The notes beneath the pieces were generated by a model. It saw only the letters and a list, made by a program, of their open reading frames with translations. It had not been told where the DNA came from and searched no databases. DNA of 64,000 nucleotides from Akkermansia muciniphila. GTDB lineage: Bacteria > Verrucomicrobiota > Verrucomicrobiia > Verrucomicrobiales > Akkermansiaceae. Positions within the stretch are counted from its first letter, which is position 1, and the number at the start of each line of letters is the position of its first letter. Below are positions 43,790 through 51,863 of this stretch, piece after piece. The position numbers and the translations under genes were made by a program. The stretch lies in the NCBI GenBank assembly GCA_004557455.1, contig SFDX01000005.1, positions 1 through 64,000 on the forward strand. Direction: 5' to 3'.

Positions 43790-44731
43790 TCAGGCGACTC
43801 GCGACGTAAAAACCTTGCGGAGAAGGATGGCTCTTGATCGGAGCCATTTGAAAATATCCGGCCAAGTTTCTCTGTTTCGGACATCTATTTTCCGAATGAG
43901 GGAGACAGTGCAGGCCTTGTTTGCTTCATGCCACTCCATTTTACTTCCCACCTCCCGTTCGATGATATCGCACTCATTGCTGAGCTTTGCAAACAGATCC
44001 TTGTCATCTCGGATATAAAAGGCGGCCGCCACTTGTTGCTTTTTGTCCGGACTTAAGCGCAGGGTTATATGGCAAGATGAACTGCCGATGCTTAGGTCGA
44101 AGTATGCCTGAGCACGCTCCTTCTGTAAGGTGAAGGAACGTGTGAATTCCTCATCTGCTCCGGCAGCCTCTCGAAAGGCCGACCAGAATTCCAATTGGAA
44201 TCTCTGCAGCTCGCTCTGAGAGCCCGTGTTCCTTGTGGTCTTAGCCCATTCGTTGGGTTGCTCTACGATGTTGAACTTAGGAGCAGTCCTTGAGTCATCA
44301 ATCTTCCATAACTCAACCTCCAGAAGGAAAAATCCCAGAGAATTGTCTGTCCTTTGATTTAGCCATTCGATTGCTTGGCGATGCTCATCCCGAGCCTTTT
44401 TTACAATCCAGATGACCACATCGGCCGACTTTCCGGAGGCATAGGTAATGAGCTTGCCGAGGTGGTCATGGTCACTTGCTTCCAATTGGTTTTCGATGAT
44501 GATGCGGCGGTCGGTGCCTTCCTCCTTCACATAAATATCAGCACTGAACGCTCCGACCGGAGATTCCTTTTCCTCCAGCACCAAATCAATTCCCACGGCT
44601 TCACTCAATAACCGGAGATTCTCCTCTTCTGCCAGCCAAGGGGTGAAACTACGCGCCTCATCCGGCCAGATGCTGCGCAGGTCGTTCACTCGGGTCATGA
44701 CGCCCAAATCGATTGCTTTGTTACCGGACAT
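43790..44731 (-). CDS. DUF4268-like protein with nuclease-like N-terminal domain
   Basis: 313 residues. Residues ~55-115 show S-A-D-I-Y-V ... R-R-I-I-I-E-N-Q-L-E ... D-H-L-G-K-L-I-T-Y-A, a PD-(D/E)XK-like core with Gln in place of the usual Lys, as in DUF4268-type proteins. The C-terminal half (W-S-A-F-R-E-A-A ... D-I-F-K-W-L-R) matches the DUF4268 character. It is convergent with the GIY-YIG gene and closes the restriction island. It has its own promoter. Function unknown; possibly an accessory or anti-invader nuclease. Confidence 0.7.
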   Translation of the reverse strand: MSGNKAIDLGVMTRVNDLRSIWPDEARSFTPWLAEEENLRLLSEAVGIDLVLEEKESPVGAFSADIYVKEEGTDRRIIIENQLEASDHDHLGKLITYASGKSADVVIWIVKKARDEHRQAIEWLNQRTDNSLGFFLLEVELWKIDDSRTAPKFNIVEQPNEWAKTTRNTGSQSELQRFQLEFWSAFREAAGADEEFTRSFTLQKERAQAYFDLSIGSSSCHITLRLSPDKKQQVAAAFYIRDDKDLFAKLSNECDIIEREVGSKMEWHEANKACTVSLIRKIDVRNRETWPDIFKWLRSRAILLRKVFTSRVA

Positions 44732-44746
44732 AATGCTTCACCGCCT

Positions 44747-44774
44747 ATTTTACAGGAGTATGGTAAAAAGGCAA
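44747..44774 (-). promoter_or_regulatory. Promoter of the DUF4268-like gene
   Basis: TTGCCT (44774-44769), 16-bp spacer, TAAAAT (44752-44747), then 15 bases to ATG 44731; a short leader of about 8 bases. Confidence 0.65.
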
Positions 44775-44824
44775 GCAAATACTTCCTCCCGTGGAGGAAA
44801 AAAACGGAGGCTTGGAACACAAGT

Positions 44825-44962
44825 CTGCCGGGCGTGCGGTGAGAGCCCGGCAGAAAGGCGCTGTGCTGCATTATTGCTGTGTGCAATAGGGTAGGGGGAG
44901 TATACGTCCCTGCTTCGCCCTCTCCCACAACGCCCCCGGTTGCCTACTGCATTTTGAATGCA
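44825..44962. other. Gene-free stretch with orphan hairpin and degenerate palindrome promoter (P4)
   Basis: 44825-44854 is a hairpin (CTGCCGGGC/GCCCGGCAG) nearly identical to the thrS-infC terminator at 46750-46778, but with no T-run. 44940-44968 resembles the palindrome promoter: TTGCCT, then TGCATT-TTG-AATGCA, then CACCCT in the -10 position. A TTGATAATCAAGGG box lies at 44979-44992. No coding gene is supported in 44732-45142. Confidence 0.5.
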
Positions 44963-45088
44963 CACCCTCTGTAAGTTGTTGATAATCAAGGGCTTGCGTC
45001 AAATTCGGGGTACAGAAGGAACGGAGGAGCCAAGTAGAAATACATCGAAAAATTGCAATTTTTTTTCAGGGAAATTCCTACTTTCTGC

Positions 45089-45117
45089 TTGACCCAGCAT
45101 TCAAAATGCTGTAGACT
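45089..45117 (+). promoter_or_regulatory. Palindrome promoter of the PEP-CTERM gene (P5)
   Basis: TTGACC (45089-45094), a 17-bp spacer that is itself the inverted repeat CAGCATT-CAA-AATGCTG (45095-45111), and TAGACT (45112-45117). Almost identical to P1. Here the leader is ~20 bases and carries AAGGAG (45127-45132) ten bases before the ATG. Confidence 0.8.
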
Positions 45118-45142
45118 AAGCCCCGAAAGGAGAATTCGAACA

Positions 45143-46021
45143 ATGAGATGGACAGTTGCACTTATGGTGTCTTTGCTTGGAGGCTATTCCTATGCTTCCG
45201 AATTTCATGGCGTGACCTTTACAGACATTACAACTTCACAGAAGCTGGAGAGTGCTAATACAAATTATCGCGTTTCTCTTGCTGCCGGGGGAACTTATGT
45301 GCCCTACAGCCCGAATACGTCGTTCTCCGGGCTTTGGCTGGACGATAATACTGGTTTCAAGTTTAATAATTACAGCAACGTCTCGGTGAAGTATTTGCAT
45401 CTTGGAACAGGGATTACCTTTCAGACAAGCACCGCCAATTCCGTCGGATCCGTTAACTGGTCAGAAACGAATAGTCACAAGATTAATGTAACGAATGGTG
45501 GCTGGTTTGACATTAATACTACCATCAGCGGAACGAATGTGGGGATAGCCCCCGGCGCATCCATTACTCTGTACCTGAACCAGTGCGGTCTGTATGATGC
45601 CAATTACGGGACGAGTACATCCGTTAATGCCATAACCCTCAGTGTGGCGGAAATTAACGCCTTGGGTAGCACGGCTGCCTCCATGTACAGTGTCGATGAC
45701 CTGGGGAATGGTCTCTATGCTGTGACTCGAACCCTCTCCGGAACCGGTTTCAGCAGTGCCGATGGCTACCAAGTAAGCTTGGCGGATGGGAAGGGTACAG
45801 CCCTGACTCTATCAGATACACTTGCCGATTCTCTTGTAAATAGTTCGGTTTCCGCAAGTGACGTTGGTTCGTATTACGTTGGCTTGACAGATGACGGCCA
45901 ACTGAAAGTAACCTATGTTACCACAGATGTCCCCGAACCTGCTGCAGCCGCGCTTTCTCTGCTTGCCCTTGCCGGGGTAGCTGCAAGGCGTCGCCGCAGG
46001 GGGACAGGGGTGGGATGTTGA
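45143..46021 (+). CDS. PEP-CTERM sorted extracellular protein
   Basis: About 292 residues. The ATG at 45143 is preferred because it follows a Shine-Dalgarno (AAGGAG) and starts a signal peptide (MRWTVALMVSLLGGYSYAS). The middle is Thr/Ser/Gly/Asn-rich and beta-strand-like with no recognised catalytic domain. The C-terminus is a textbook PEP-CTERM sorting signal: D-V-P-E-P-A, a hydrophobic helix A-A-L-S-L-L-A-L-A-G-V-A, and R-R-R-R-R. Exosortase would process it at the inner membrane. Expression is predicted to be controlled through the palindrome in its promoter. Confidence 0.8.
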   Translation: MRWTVALMVSLLGGYSYASEFHGVTFTDITTSQKLESANTNYRVSLAAGGTYVPYSPNTSFSGLWLDDNTGFKFNNYSNVSVKYLHLGTGITFQTSTANSVGSVNWSETNSHKINVTNGGWFDINTTISGTNVGIAPGASITLYLNQCGLYDANYGTSTSVNAITLSVAEINALGSTAASMYSVDDLGNGLYAVTRTLSGTGFSSADGYQVSLADGKGTALTLSDTLADSLVNSSVSASDVGSYYVGLTDDGQLKVTYVTTDVPEPAAAALSLLALAGVAARRRRRGTGVGC

Positions 46022-46041
46022 GGAATTTACGAGAAAAAGCC

Positions 46042-46070
46042 TTGCCCCTGCCTCATTCGTCCTCTATAAT
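46042..46070 (+). promoter_or_regulatory. Leaderless-type promoter of the IdeS-like gene
   Basis: TTGCCC (46042-46047), 17-bp spacer, a perfect TATAAT (46065-46070), then exactly 6 bases to the ATG at 46077. Confidence 0.85.
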
Positions 46071-46076
46071 AACGAA

Positions 46077-46493
46077 ATGAGATTTGCCCTGTTTGTCCTG
46101 ATTTTTGCCGCATATTCGTTTTCAGCACATGCGGAGATCAAGATGGCTGATGCGCGTATATGCGACACGAACAGATCAGCGAATGGGGAGGTTTGGATGA
46201 GTTGGGCGGCTGTGGACTCCAACCTGATTCAGGTATGGCAGGAGACCTACGGCGAGAGCCATGATGCGGGGGAGGTGCCACCATTCGGTACGGGCACGGC
46301 CTTGACACGGGCGTCGAGTGTGTACTCGCGTTTTCTGCAGGGGTGGAACTGTGATGGGTACAGTTACCTGGCCAATGGATTGTCGTGGTGGATGCAGGGA
46401 AAGGAATACTCGATGCCCTTCGGTACCAATACGTTTCCCATCCCGGAGCCGAAGTTGCCTGCCGGGTATTTCAATGATGGGGACTTCCAATAA
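46077..46493 (+). CDS. Short secreted IdeS/Mac-like peptidase relative lacking the catalytic Cys
   Basis: 138 residues with a signal peptide (MRFALFVLIFAAYSFSAHA). The mature part, W-M-S-W-A-A-V-D-S-N-L-I-Q-V-W-Q ... W-N-C-D-G ... L-S-W-W-M-Q-G-K-E-Y, follows the pattern of the N-terminal half of IdeS/Mac-type papain-fold peptidases (C-W-A-A-x-x-S-N-x-L-x-W-W-Q). Ser stands where the catalytic Cys is expected. The protein ends before the region that would hold the catalytic His. It is either a degenerate remnant or a small non-catalytic secreted protein. An intact promoter with perfect TATAAT argues that it is still expressed. Family assignment is by eye only. Confidence 0.55.
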   Translation: MRFALFVLIFAAYSFSAHAEIKMADARICDTNRSANGEVWMSWAAVDSNLIQVWQETYGESHDAGEVPPFGTGTALTRASSVYSRFLQGWNCDGYSYLANGLSWWMQGKEYSMPFGTNTFPIPEPKLPAGYFNDGDFQ

Positions 46494-46672
46494 GTCTCCG
46501 AAAAACGACCTGCTCCCACGAAAGGGCCTTATTTTATCAACGCAACGAAGTGAACGAATATACACAAAGGTTGCTATTCGTGCGCTTTGAAACATAATAT
46601 GGGAGTATTTTACGCCTATTTTCCAACTTTTATCCCTTATTAGAAGCATAGCCCTGAAAGGCGGGGGGCCGA

Positions 46673-46708
46673 CTTCTTCAGGTGCTTGATGTCTATCAAC
46701 CCTTCCAT
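46673..46708 (-). pseudogene. Remnant similar to the left-edge gene
   Basis: 36 bases match 21-56 with about five differences, coding minus-strand M-E-G-L-I-D-I-K-H-L-K-K before similarity ends. It is probably a fragment of the same repeated gene family. The remainder of 46494-46742 shows no gene. Confidence 0.4.
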
Positions 46709-46742
46709 CAATGTTCCATACGATGGTGTGAGGCGCTCGGAA

Positions 46743-46778
46743 CAAAAAGCTGCCGGGCGTCCGGTGGGAGCCCGGCAG
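46743..46778 (-). terminator. Terminator of thrS-infC
   Basis: On the minus strand CTGCCGGGC / GCCCGGCAG form a 9-bp stem with an 11-base loop, followed by CTTTTTG. Confidence 0.8.
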
Positions 46779-46816
46779 GGAAGTGGGGTTGCGGTGGGGT
46801 GCCGCAGCGGGGGTGT

Positions 46817-47482
46817 TTATTCCTCCACGTCGTCCTTGGCGTCGAATTCGTCGGATTCGGTATCGAAGCCCTCTTCCTCGTACTTCTTGAACTTCTTGAT
46901 GCGCTGGGCGGCGGGCAGGGGAGCCATGACCATGATCACGGTGTTACCTGCCAGCTTGGCGGCCTGGTCCACCTGGCCCATGGTCTTGAGGTCCTCCTGC
47001 ACCTGCGCCATCTTCTCCAAGCCGAGCTCTTTGTGGGCATTCTCGCGCATGCGGAAGCGGAGGCGGAAGCGCACCTTGTGGCCGTGATCCAAGAACTGTT
47101 CGGCGCGTGCCATCTTGACATGGTAGTCATTGAGGTCGGTACCGACGCGGATGATGACCTCCTTCATGCGGGTGGTCTTAGCCTTGTTGGTCTTCTGAAG
47201 TTTGGCCTGCATGTACTTGTACTTACCGTAGTCGATGACACGGCAGACGGGCGGGTCCGCATTGGGTGCGACTTCTACCAAATCGAGGCCGATTTCCTTA
47301 GCCCTGGCGAGGGCCTCGCGGGTGGGGAGGATGCCGAGCTGCTCACCCTTGGCATTGACGACACGCACGCGCGGGGCGCGGATACGGTCGTTGACGCGGG
47401 GCTGCTGGGTTTTGTTAGCGGCCTTATCGCGGAGGTTTTTGTTGCGATTGGCCTGGTTGTTATTATTTTGTGGTGTAGGCAC
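46817..47482 (-). CDS. infC: Translation initiation factor IF-3
   Basis: 221 residues. IF-3 binds the 30S subunit, keeps it apart from 50S and proofreads the initiator tRNA. The N-terminal domain (P-R-V-N-D-R-I-R-A-P-R-V-R-V-V) and linker (K-Y-K-Y) are typical, and the C-terminal domain carries the signature E-V-I-I-R-V ... D-Y-H-V-K. An extended N-terminus (~30 residues, Asn/Lys-rich) and an acidic C-terminal tail (E-E-E-G-F-D-T-E-S-D-E-F-D) are extra. It follows thrS by 70 bases; rpmI and rplT, the usual next genes, are absent because a terminator comes first. Confidence 0.96.
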   Translation of the reverse strand: MPTPQNNNNQANRNKNLRDKAANKTQQPRVNDRIRAPRVRVVNAKGEQLGILPTREALARAKEIGLDLVEVAPNADPPVCRVIDYGKYKYMQAKLQKTNKAKTTRMKEVIIRVGTDLNDYHVKMARAEQFLDHGHKVRFRLRFRMRENAHKELGLEKMAQVQEDLKTMGQVDQAAKLAGNTVIMVMAPLPAAQRIKKFKKYEEEGFDTESDEFDAKDDVEE

Positions 47483-47552
47483 GTTGTGTCTTCTTTAGTT
47501 CTTGGCTTTCGCCTGCGGCTGCACCGTGCAACCGCAGGCGGGAAGGGGGGGA

Positions 47553-49478
47553 TCAGCCGGCTTGCGGCGCTTGCACCGGGGTGAGAGCCGGCTTGACGAG
47601 ACGGTCGGCAATCTCCTGCTTGACGGCCGCGATGAAGTCCTCCGCCGGCATGGTGCCCAGCAGGTCTAAGTCGCGATGGCGCACGGCTACGCAGCCCTGC
47701 TCGGCCTCTCGCTGGCCGACCACGAGCATGTAGGGTACGCGGTCCAGACGCGCGTTGCGGATCTTCGCACCGATTTTGTCCGGTTTATCATCCAACTTCA
47801 CGCGCACGCCCGCGTTGGCTAGGCGCTGCCGCAGTTGCTCGGCAAAGTCGGCCACCTTGTCAGAGATAGGCAGCACACGCACCTGCTCCGGCGCGAGCCA
47901 AGTGGGGAACTTGCCCGCGAAGTGTTCGATGAGCAGGCCGGTGAAGCGCTCCATGGAGCCGAACGGAGCGCGGTGAATCATCACGGGGCGGTGCGGCTCA
48001 TTGTCCGCGCCGGTGTAGGTCAGCTCGAAGCGCTCCGGCAGGTTGTAGTCTACCTGCACGGTGCCGAGCTGCCAATCGCGCCCGATGACATCGCGCACGA
48101 TGAAGTCGATCTTCGGCCCGTAGAAAGCGGCCTCATTCTCCGCCTCCGTAAAGTCAAAGCCGTTCTCTGCCAACACCTCGCGCAGTGCCGTCTCCGCCAG
48201 TTTCCAGTTCTCGATGCTACCGACGTATTTTTCATCCGTGTAGTCCTTATCGCGCAGGGACAGGCGCACACGGTAATCCGTCATCTGCAGGGTGCCGAGA
48301 ATGTGTTTAACAATGCCGATGCACTGCTGTACCTCCTGCTTGATCTGATCCGGGCGGCAGAAGATGTGGGCATCGTCCTGCGTAAATCCGCGCACGCGGG
48401 TCATGCCGCCCAGCTCGCCGCTTTGCTCCCAGCGGTAGACGGTACCGAACTCCGCCAAGCGCACGGGCAGATCGCGGTAGGAATGCGGCTCGTTGGCGTA
48501 GATGCGGATGTGGTGCGGGCAGTTCATGGGCTTAAGCATGAAGCCGCTGATGGTCCCGAGATCCAGCGCATTGAAAAGCTCCGCGCAGCCGGCGTTCTCG
48601 TCACGCAGCTTCTTGAAGTCATCCGGATCCGGAATGGGCGGGAACTGGCTCTCCTTGTAGTGATCCCAGTGGCCGGAGGTCTTGTAGAGGTCCAGCTTGC
48701 CGATATTGGGGGTGTAGACCTGGGAATAACCGATGCGATCCAGCTCCTCCAAGATGAAGTCCTGCAACTGGCGGCGCACGATGGCACCCTTGGGCTTCCA
48801 AAGAATGAGCCCTTGGCCCACCATCTCATCGATGGCGAAGAGCCCCATCTCGCGGCCCAAGCGGCGGTGGTCGCGCTTCTTGGCCTCCTCCAGCCGCTGC
48901 AAGTGCTCATCCAACTGCGTGCGGTTCGGGAAGCAGGTGCCGTACACGCGCTGCAGGCGTGGCCCTGCGGCGTTGCCCTGGTAGTAGGAGGAGGCCACGC
49001 TCATGATCTTGAAAGCCTTGCAGTTGCCCGTGCGGGGTACATGCGGGCCGGCGCACAGGTCCGTAAAGTCGCCGTTGCGGTAGATGGAGATTTCTTCGCC
49101 CTCCGGAATGCGGTTGAGGAGGTCCACCTTAAACTTGGAGGCCACATCACGCGGGCCGATGGAACCCAGCTCGCCGCTCTCGGCCAGTCGCAGGGCTTCC
49201 TCGCGCGTGACGGTCGTTCGCTCAAAGGGCTGGTTCTCCTTGACAATCTTCTTCATCTCCGCCTCAATGTCGGCAAACTCGGCGGTGGTGATGTTGTGGT
49301 CCAGCTCAATGTCATAGTAAAACCCATTCTCCACGGCAGGGCCGGCCGCCAGCTGGGCCTGGGGCCACAGTCGGCAGATGGCAGCCGCGCAAACGTGCGC
49401 ACAGGAGTGCCGCAGGCGCTCCAGCTCGCTTGCCCGGTTCCGTTCTTCCAGTGTCTTGCGTTCTTTGTGTTCTGACAT
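47553..49478 (-). CDS. thrS: Threonyl-tRNA synthetase
   Basis: A 641-residue class II synthetase charging tRNA-Thr. From the ATG at 49478 the protein starts almost directly with the editing (TGS-less) region: L-R-H-S-C-A-H-V at residue ~20, whereas longer homologues carry a ~60-residue TGS domain before it. Motif 2 and zinc-binding residues are present (M-N-C-P-H-H, and the H in ...M-I-H-R-A-P-F-G-S-M-E-R-F of motif 3). The C-terminal anticodon-binding domain is intact. The promoter gives a ~15-base leader, which leaves no room for a T-box or operator. A much longer frame upstream overlaps recQ and is rejected. Confidence 0.95.
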   Translation of the reverse strand: MSEHKERKTLEERNRASELERLRHSCAHVCAAAICRLWPQAQLAAGPAVENGFYYDIELDHNITTAEFADIEAEMKKIVKENQPFERTTVTREEALRLAESGELGSIGPRDVASKFKVDLLNRIPEGEEISIYRNGDFTDLCAGPHVPRTGNCKAFKIMSVASSYYQGNAAGPRLQRVYGTCFPNRTQLDEHLQRLEEAKKRDHRRLGREMGLFAIDEMVGQGLILWKPKGAIVRRQLQDFILEELDRIGYSQVYTPNIGKLDLYKTSGHWDHYKESQFPPIPDPDDFKKLRDENAGCAELFNALDLGTISGFMLKPMNCPHHIRIYANEPHSYRDLPVRLAEFGTVYRWEQSGELGGMTRVRGFTQDDAHIFCRPDQIKQEVQQCIGIVKHILGTLQMTDYRVRLSLRDKDYTDEKYVGSIENWKLAETALREVLAENGFDFTEAENEAAFYGPKIDFIVRDVIGRDWQLGTVQVDYNLPERFELTYTGADNEPHRPVMIHRAPFGSMERFTGLLIEHFAGKFPTWLAPEQVRVLPISDKVADFAEQLRQRLANAGVRVKLDDKPDKIGAKIRNARLDRVPYMLVVGQREAEQGCVAVRHRDLDLLGTMPAEDFIAAVKQEIADRLVKPALTPVQAPQAG

Positions 49479-49499
49479 ACCTTTGTGTTCGGAAACTCT

Positions 49500-49528
49500 A
49501 CTATCCCCCAAAACGCGCAGAATTTCAA
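49500..49528 (-). promoter_or_regulatory. Promoter of thrS-infC
   Basis: TTGAAA (49528-49523), 17-bp spacer, GATAGT (49505-49500) on the minus strand, 21 bases before the thrS ATG. Confidence 0.75.
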
Positions 49529-49640
49529 GCACAATTTCATAAAGAGTACGCAAAATGCGTAATTTCCCGCGCAGAATGTGCGCCCTGCGGGGCTTTTGGC
49601 GTGCATTGCGTCGACGTGTGCGGTATACTGGGCGCAGCGC

Positions 49641-51506
49641 ATGACTGAATTGACAGAGCAAGACGAGGCGCGCCTGCTGGCGTTTTTCGGCAAGCGGACC
49701 CTGCGGAGCGGCCAGCGGGAGGTGATAGCAGCGGCCTTGGCGGGGATGCCGGTGCTGGGGGTGTTGCCCACGGGGCACGGCAAGAGCCTGTGCTACCAGG
49801 CGGCGGCCCTGCTGCTGGGCGGGGTGTCTGTGGTGGTGTCGCCGCTCATTGCGCTGATGCGCGACCAGGTGGAGGCCCTGCGGCGGACGGGACTGCCGGC
49901 GGCGCGTTTTGACTCCACCCTGCCGGAGAACGAGCGGCGGCGTGTGGCGGAGCAGGTGGCAGCAGGGGAGCTGAGGTTGCTGTTTCTGGCCCCGGAGGCC
50001 CTTGAGCACCCGATGCTGGCCCCGGCTCTGCGTGCGGCCCCGCTGCGGGTGCTGGTGGTGGACGAGGCGCACTGCGTCTCCGAGTGGGGACACAGTTTCC
50101 GACCGGATTACCTGAAGCTGCCGACTTGGGCGGGGCGCTTCGGTTTCCGCAGTGTGATGGCGCTGACGGCTACGGCGGCCCCTCGGGTGCAGCAGGACCT
50201 CTGCGCGGCGTTCGGTATTGCGCCGCAACAGGTGGTTGCGCTGTCGCCGTATCGCCCCAACATTGTGCGCACGGCGGAGGCTACGGAGGCGCCGACCGAG
50301 GCAGCGCTGCGTTTTCTGCGGCAGGTGGGGCATACCCCGGCTATTGTCTACACGCGTACGCGGAAGGGTGCGGAGGAGGTGGCGGCGCAGCTCTCCCGGG
50401 CGGGGGTGTCGGCTGCTTGTTATCACGCCGGGCAGCCGGCGGAGCTGAGGGCGCGGCTTCAGGATGCTTTTCTGCGCAATGAGTTGCCGGTGCTTGTGGC
50501 GACCATCGCTTTCGGGATGGGGGTGGATAAACCGGATGTGCGGGCGGTGTTGCACTACAACGCGCCGGCCTCGCCGGAGTCGTATGTGCAGGAGAGTGGG
50601 CGCGCCGGGCGGGACGGAGAGACGGCGTACAGTCATGTGTTGCTGCATGCTGCCGATGTGGTTGAGGCCCGCAACAGGATTCTCGCTGCGGAGCCGGATG
50701 CCGAGGGGGTGCTGCGCTGTGTGCGCTGGTTGCTGCCTGCGGCGCCGCGTCTCGTGTGTTTTTGGGAGATTTGCGGGGCCTGTGATGTGGCGGAGGATGT
50801 GCCGCAGCGCGCATTGGAGGGGTTGGTGCAGACGGGGGCCGTGCAGTGCGCGGGGGAGGGGTATCGTTTTTACAAGGTGCGTCCGCTGTTTCCGCTGTCT
50901 GTTATTCTGGACGGCCGCGCCCCGCAGGAGACTGCGCGCCTGCGCTGGCTGTCCGAGCACCCGGAAGGGGAGGTGGAGGACGCTGCGGAGGCTTGGCAAT
51001 GCGACTATGCGGAGGCGATGCAGCAGCTGCAGGAATGCCGTGATGCGGGGGAATGGAGTCTTACTCTGCGCCGCAAGACCCTGCTGCTGGTGCCGGGGCC
51101 GAACGCTCACGCTGTGGATGCACGCCGCTTGGCTGCCGAGCTTTCTGCCTCCTTCGCCCGCCGTCGGGAGGCGGACCTCGCGCGGCAGGAGGCGGTGCTG
51201 TCCATGCTTACCGAGCCCTCTTGCCTCAATGCGGCCCTCGCGGATTACTTCTCCCCGGGTGACCCCGCGCCCGCCTGCGGCCACTGCGCCGCCTGTCTCG
51301 GCTCCGTCCCCACCCGTCCCTCCGCGCCCACGCCGGTGCTGCCCTCCCTCCCCGCAGCGGAGCTCCCCTCCTTCGACCGCACCTCCCAGCTCCGCCGCTT
51401 CCTCCTCGGCATTTCCTCCCCCGCCGCGCTTGCCCGTCGCCTCTGGTCCCACCCCCTCTACGCCTCCTGCCAAGGCATCCCCTGGAACGACCTTCCCACA
51501 CTTTGA
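49641..51506 (+). CDS. recQ: RecQ family ATP-dependent DNA helicase
   Basis: A 621-residue 3'-5' DNA helicase for recombination and repair. The helicase core is complete: F-R-S/G-Q-R-E-V-I near residue 25, Walker A T-G-H-G-K-S, D-E-A-H-C-V-S-E-W-G-H (motif II plus the aromatic-rich loop diagnostic of RecQ), and Q-E-S-G-R-A-G-R-D (motif VI). Near residue 520 a cluster of Cys (C-L-N ... C-G-H-C-A-A-C) forms the zinc-binding site. No HRDC domain follows; the C-terminus is a Pro/Ser/Leu-rich stretch ending L-W-S-H-P-L-Y-A-S-C-Q-G-I-P-W-N. TATACT at 49624-49629 lies 11 bases before the ATG but lacks a good -35. Confidence 0.9.
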   Translation: MTELTEQDEARLLAFFGKRTLRSGQREVIAAALAGMPVLGVLPTGHGKSLCYQAAALLLGGVSVVVSPLIALMRDQVEALRRTGLPAARFDSTLPENERRRVAEQVAAGELRLLFLAPEALEHPMLAPALRAAPLRVLVVDEAHCVSEWGHSFRPDYLKLPTWAGRFGFRSVMALTATAAPRVQQDLCAAFGIAPQQVVALSPYRPNIVRTAEATEAPTEAALRFLRQVGHTPAIVYTRTRKGAEEVAAQLSRAGVSAACYHAGQPAELRARLQDAFLRNELPVLVATIAFGMGVDKPDVRAVLHYNAPASPESYVQESGRAGRDGETAYSHVLLHAADVVEARNRILAAEPDAEGVLRCVRWLLPAAPRLVCFWEICGACDVAEDVPQRALEGLVQTGAVQCAGEGYRFYKVRPLFPLSVILDGRAPQETARLRWLSEHPEGEVEDAAEAWQCDYAEAMQQLQECRDAGEWSLTLRRKTLLLVPGPNAHAVDARRLAAELSASFARRREADLARQEAVLSMLTEPSCLNAALADYFSPGDPAPACGHCAACLGSVPTRPSAPTPVLPSLPAAELPSFDRTSQLRRFLLGISSPAALARRLWSHPLYASCQGIPWNDLPTL

Positions 51507-51528
51507 CACACTTTTTTTCATTTTACTC

Positions 51529-51557
51529 TTGACTTTCTTACCCATTTCGTGTTTAAT
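51529..51557 (+). promoter_or_regulatory. Promoter of tRNA-Leu
   Basis: TTGACT (51529-51534), 17-bp spacer, TTTAAT (51552-51557), 17 bases before the tRNA. Confidence 0.8.
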
Positions 51558-51574
51558 CTCTCCGCACCCCCCAT

Positions 51575-51654
51575 GCCGACTTGGCGGAATTGGTAGACGC
51601 GCTCGACTCAAAATCGAGTTCGAAAGAGTGTGGGTTCGAGTCCCACAGTCGGTA
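51575..51654 (+). tRNA. tRNA-Leu (CAA)
   Basis: The acceptor GCCGACT pairs with AGTCGGT. The anticodon arm is CTCGA-CTCAAAA-TCGAG with anticodon CAA. There is a class II variable arm, and the T-arm is GTGGG-TTCGAGT-CCCAC. CCA is not encoded. Confidence 0.94.
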
Positions 51655-51671
51655 GCCAAAATAACATTTGA

Positions 51672-51705
51672 GCCCCACGGAATAACCCCCGTGGGGCCTT
51701 TATTA
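51672..51705 (+). terminator. Terminator after tRNA-Leu
   Basis: GCCCCACGG (51672-51680) pairs with CCGTGGGGC (51689-51697), followed by CTTTATTATT. Confidence 0.85.
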
Positions 51706-51708
51706 TTA

Positions 51709-51800
51709 AGGGATTTGGCTTGCGAGGTACTGCGTACGGTGGTATAGTCGGGGGGTACGTTTCCGGTGTACGTTTTTGCACTCCGCAGTGTACGCTCCGA
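51709..51800. repeat. tRNA-downstream GTGTAC-box repeat, copy 4
   Basis: Begins with AAGGGATTTGGCTTGCG as in copy 3 and continues with GGGTACGTTTCCGGTGTACG and CAGTGTACGCTCCG boxes. Confidence 0.6.
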
Positions 51801-51863
51801 AAACGGCAATTTTCAAACCACAAAATCAGCAATTATGGCAGGAGTTCTGCATTGCATCATTAA

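Noticed and set aside
49479..51809. A continuous minus-strand frame running upstream of thrS through the recQ region, giving a 1418-residue reading
   Set aside because: The extra N-terminal part is Arg/Pro/His-rich low-information sequence antisense to a complete recQ gene, and a promoter with a 15-base leader precedes the ATG at 49478.
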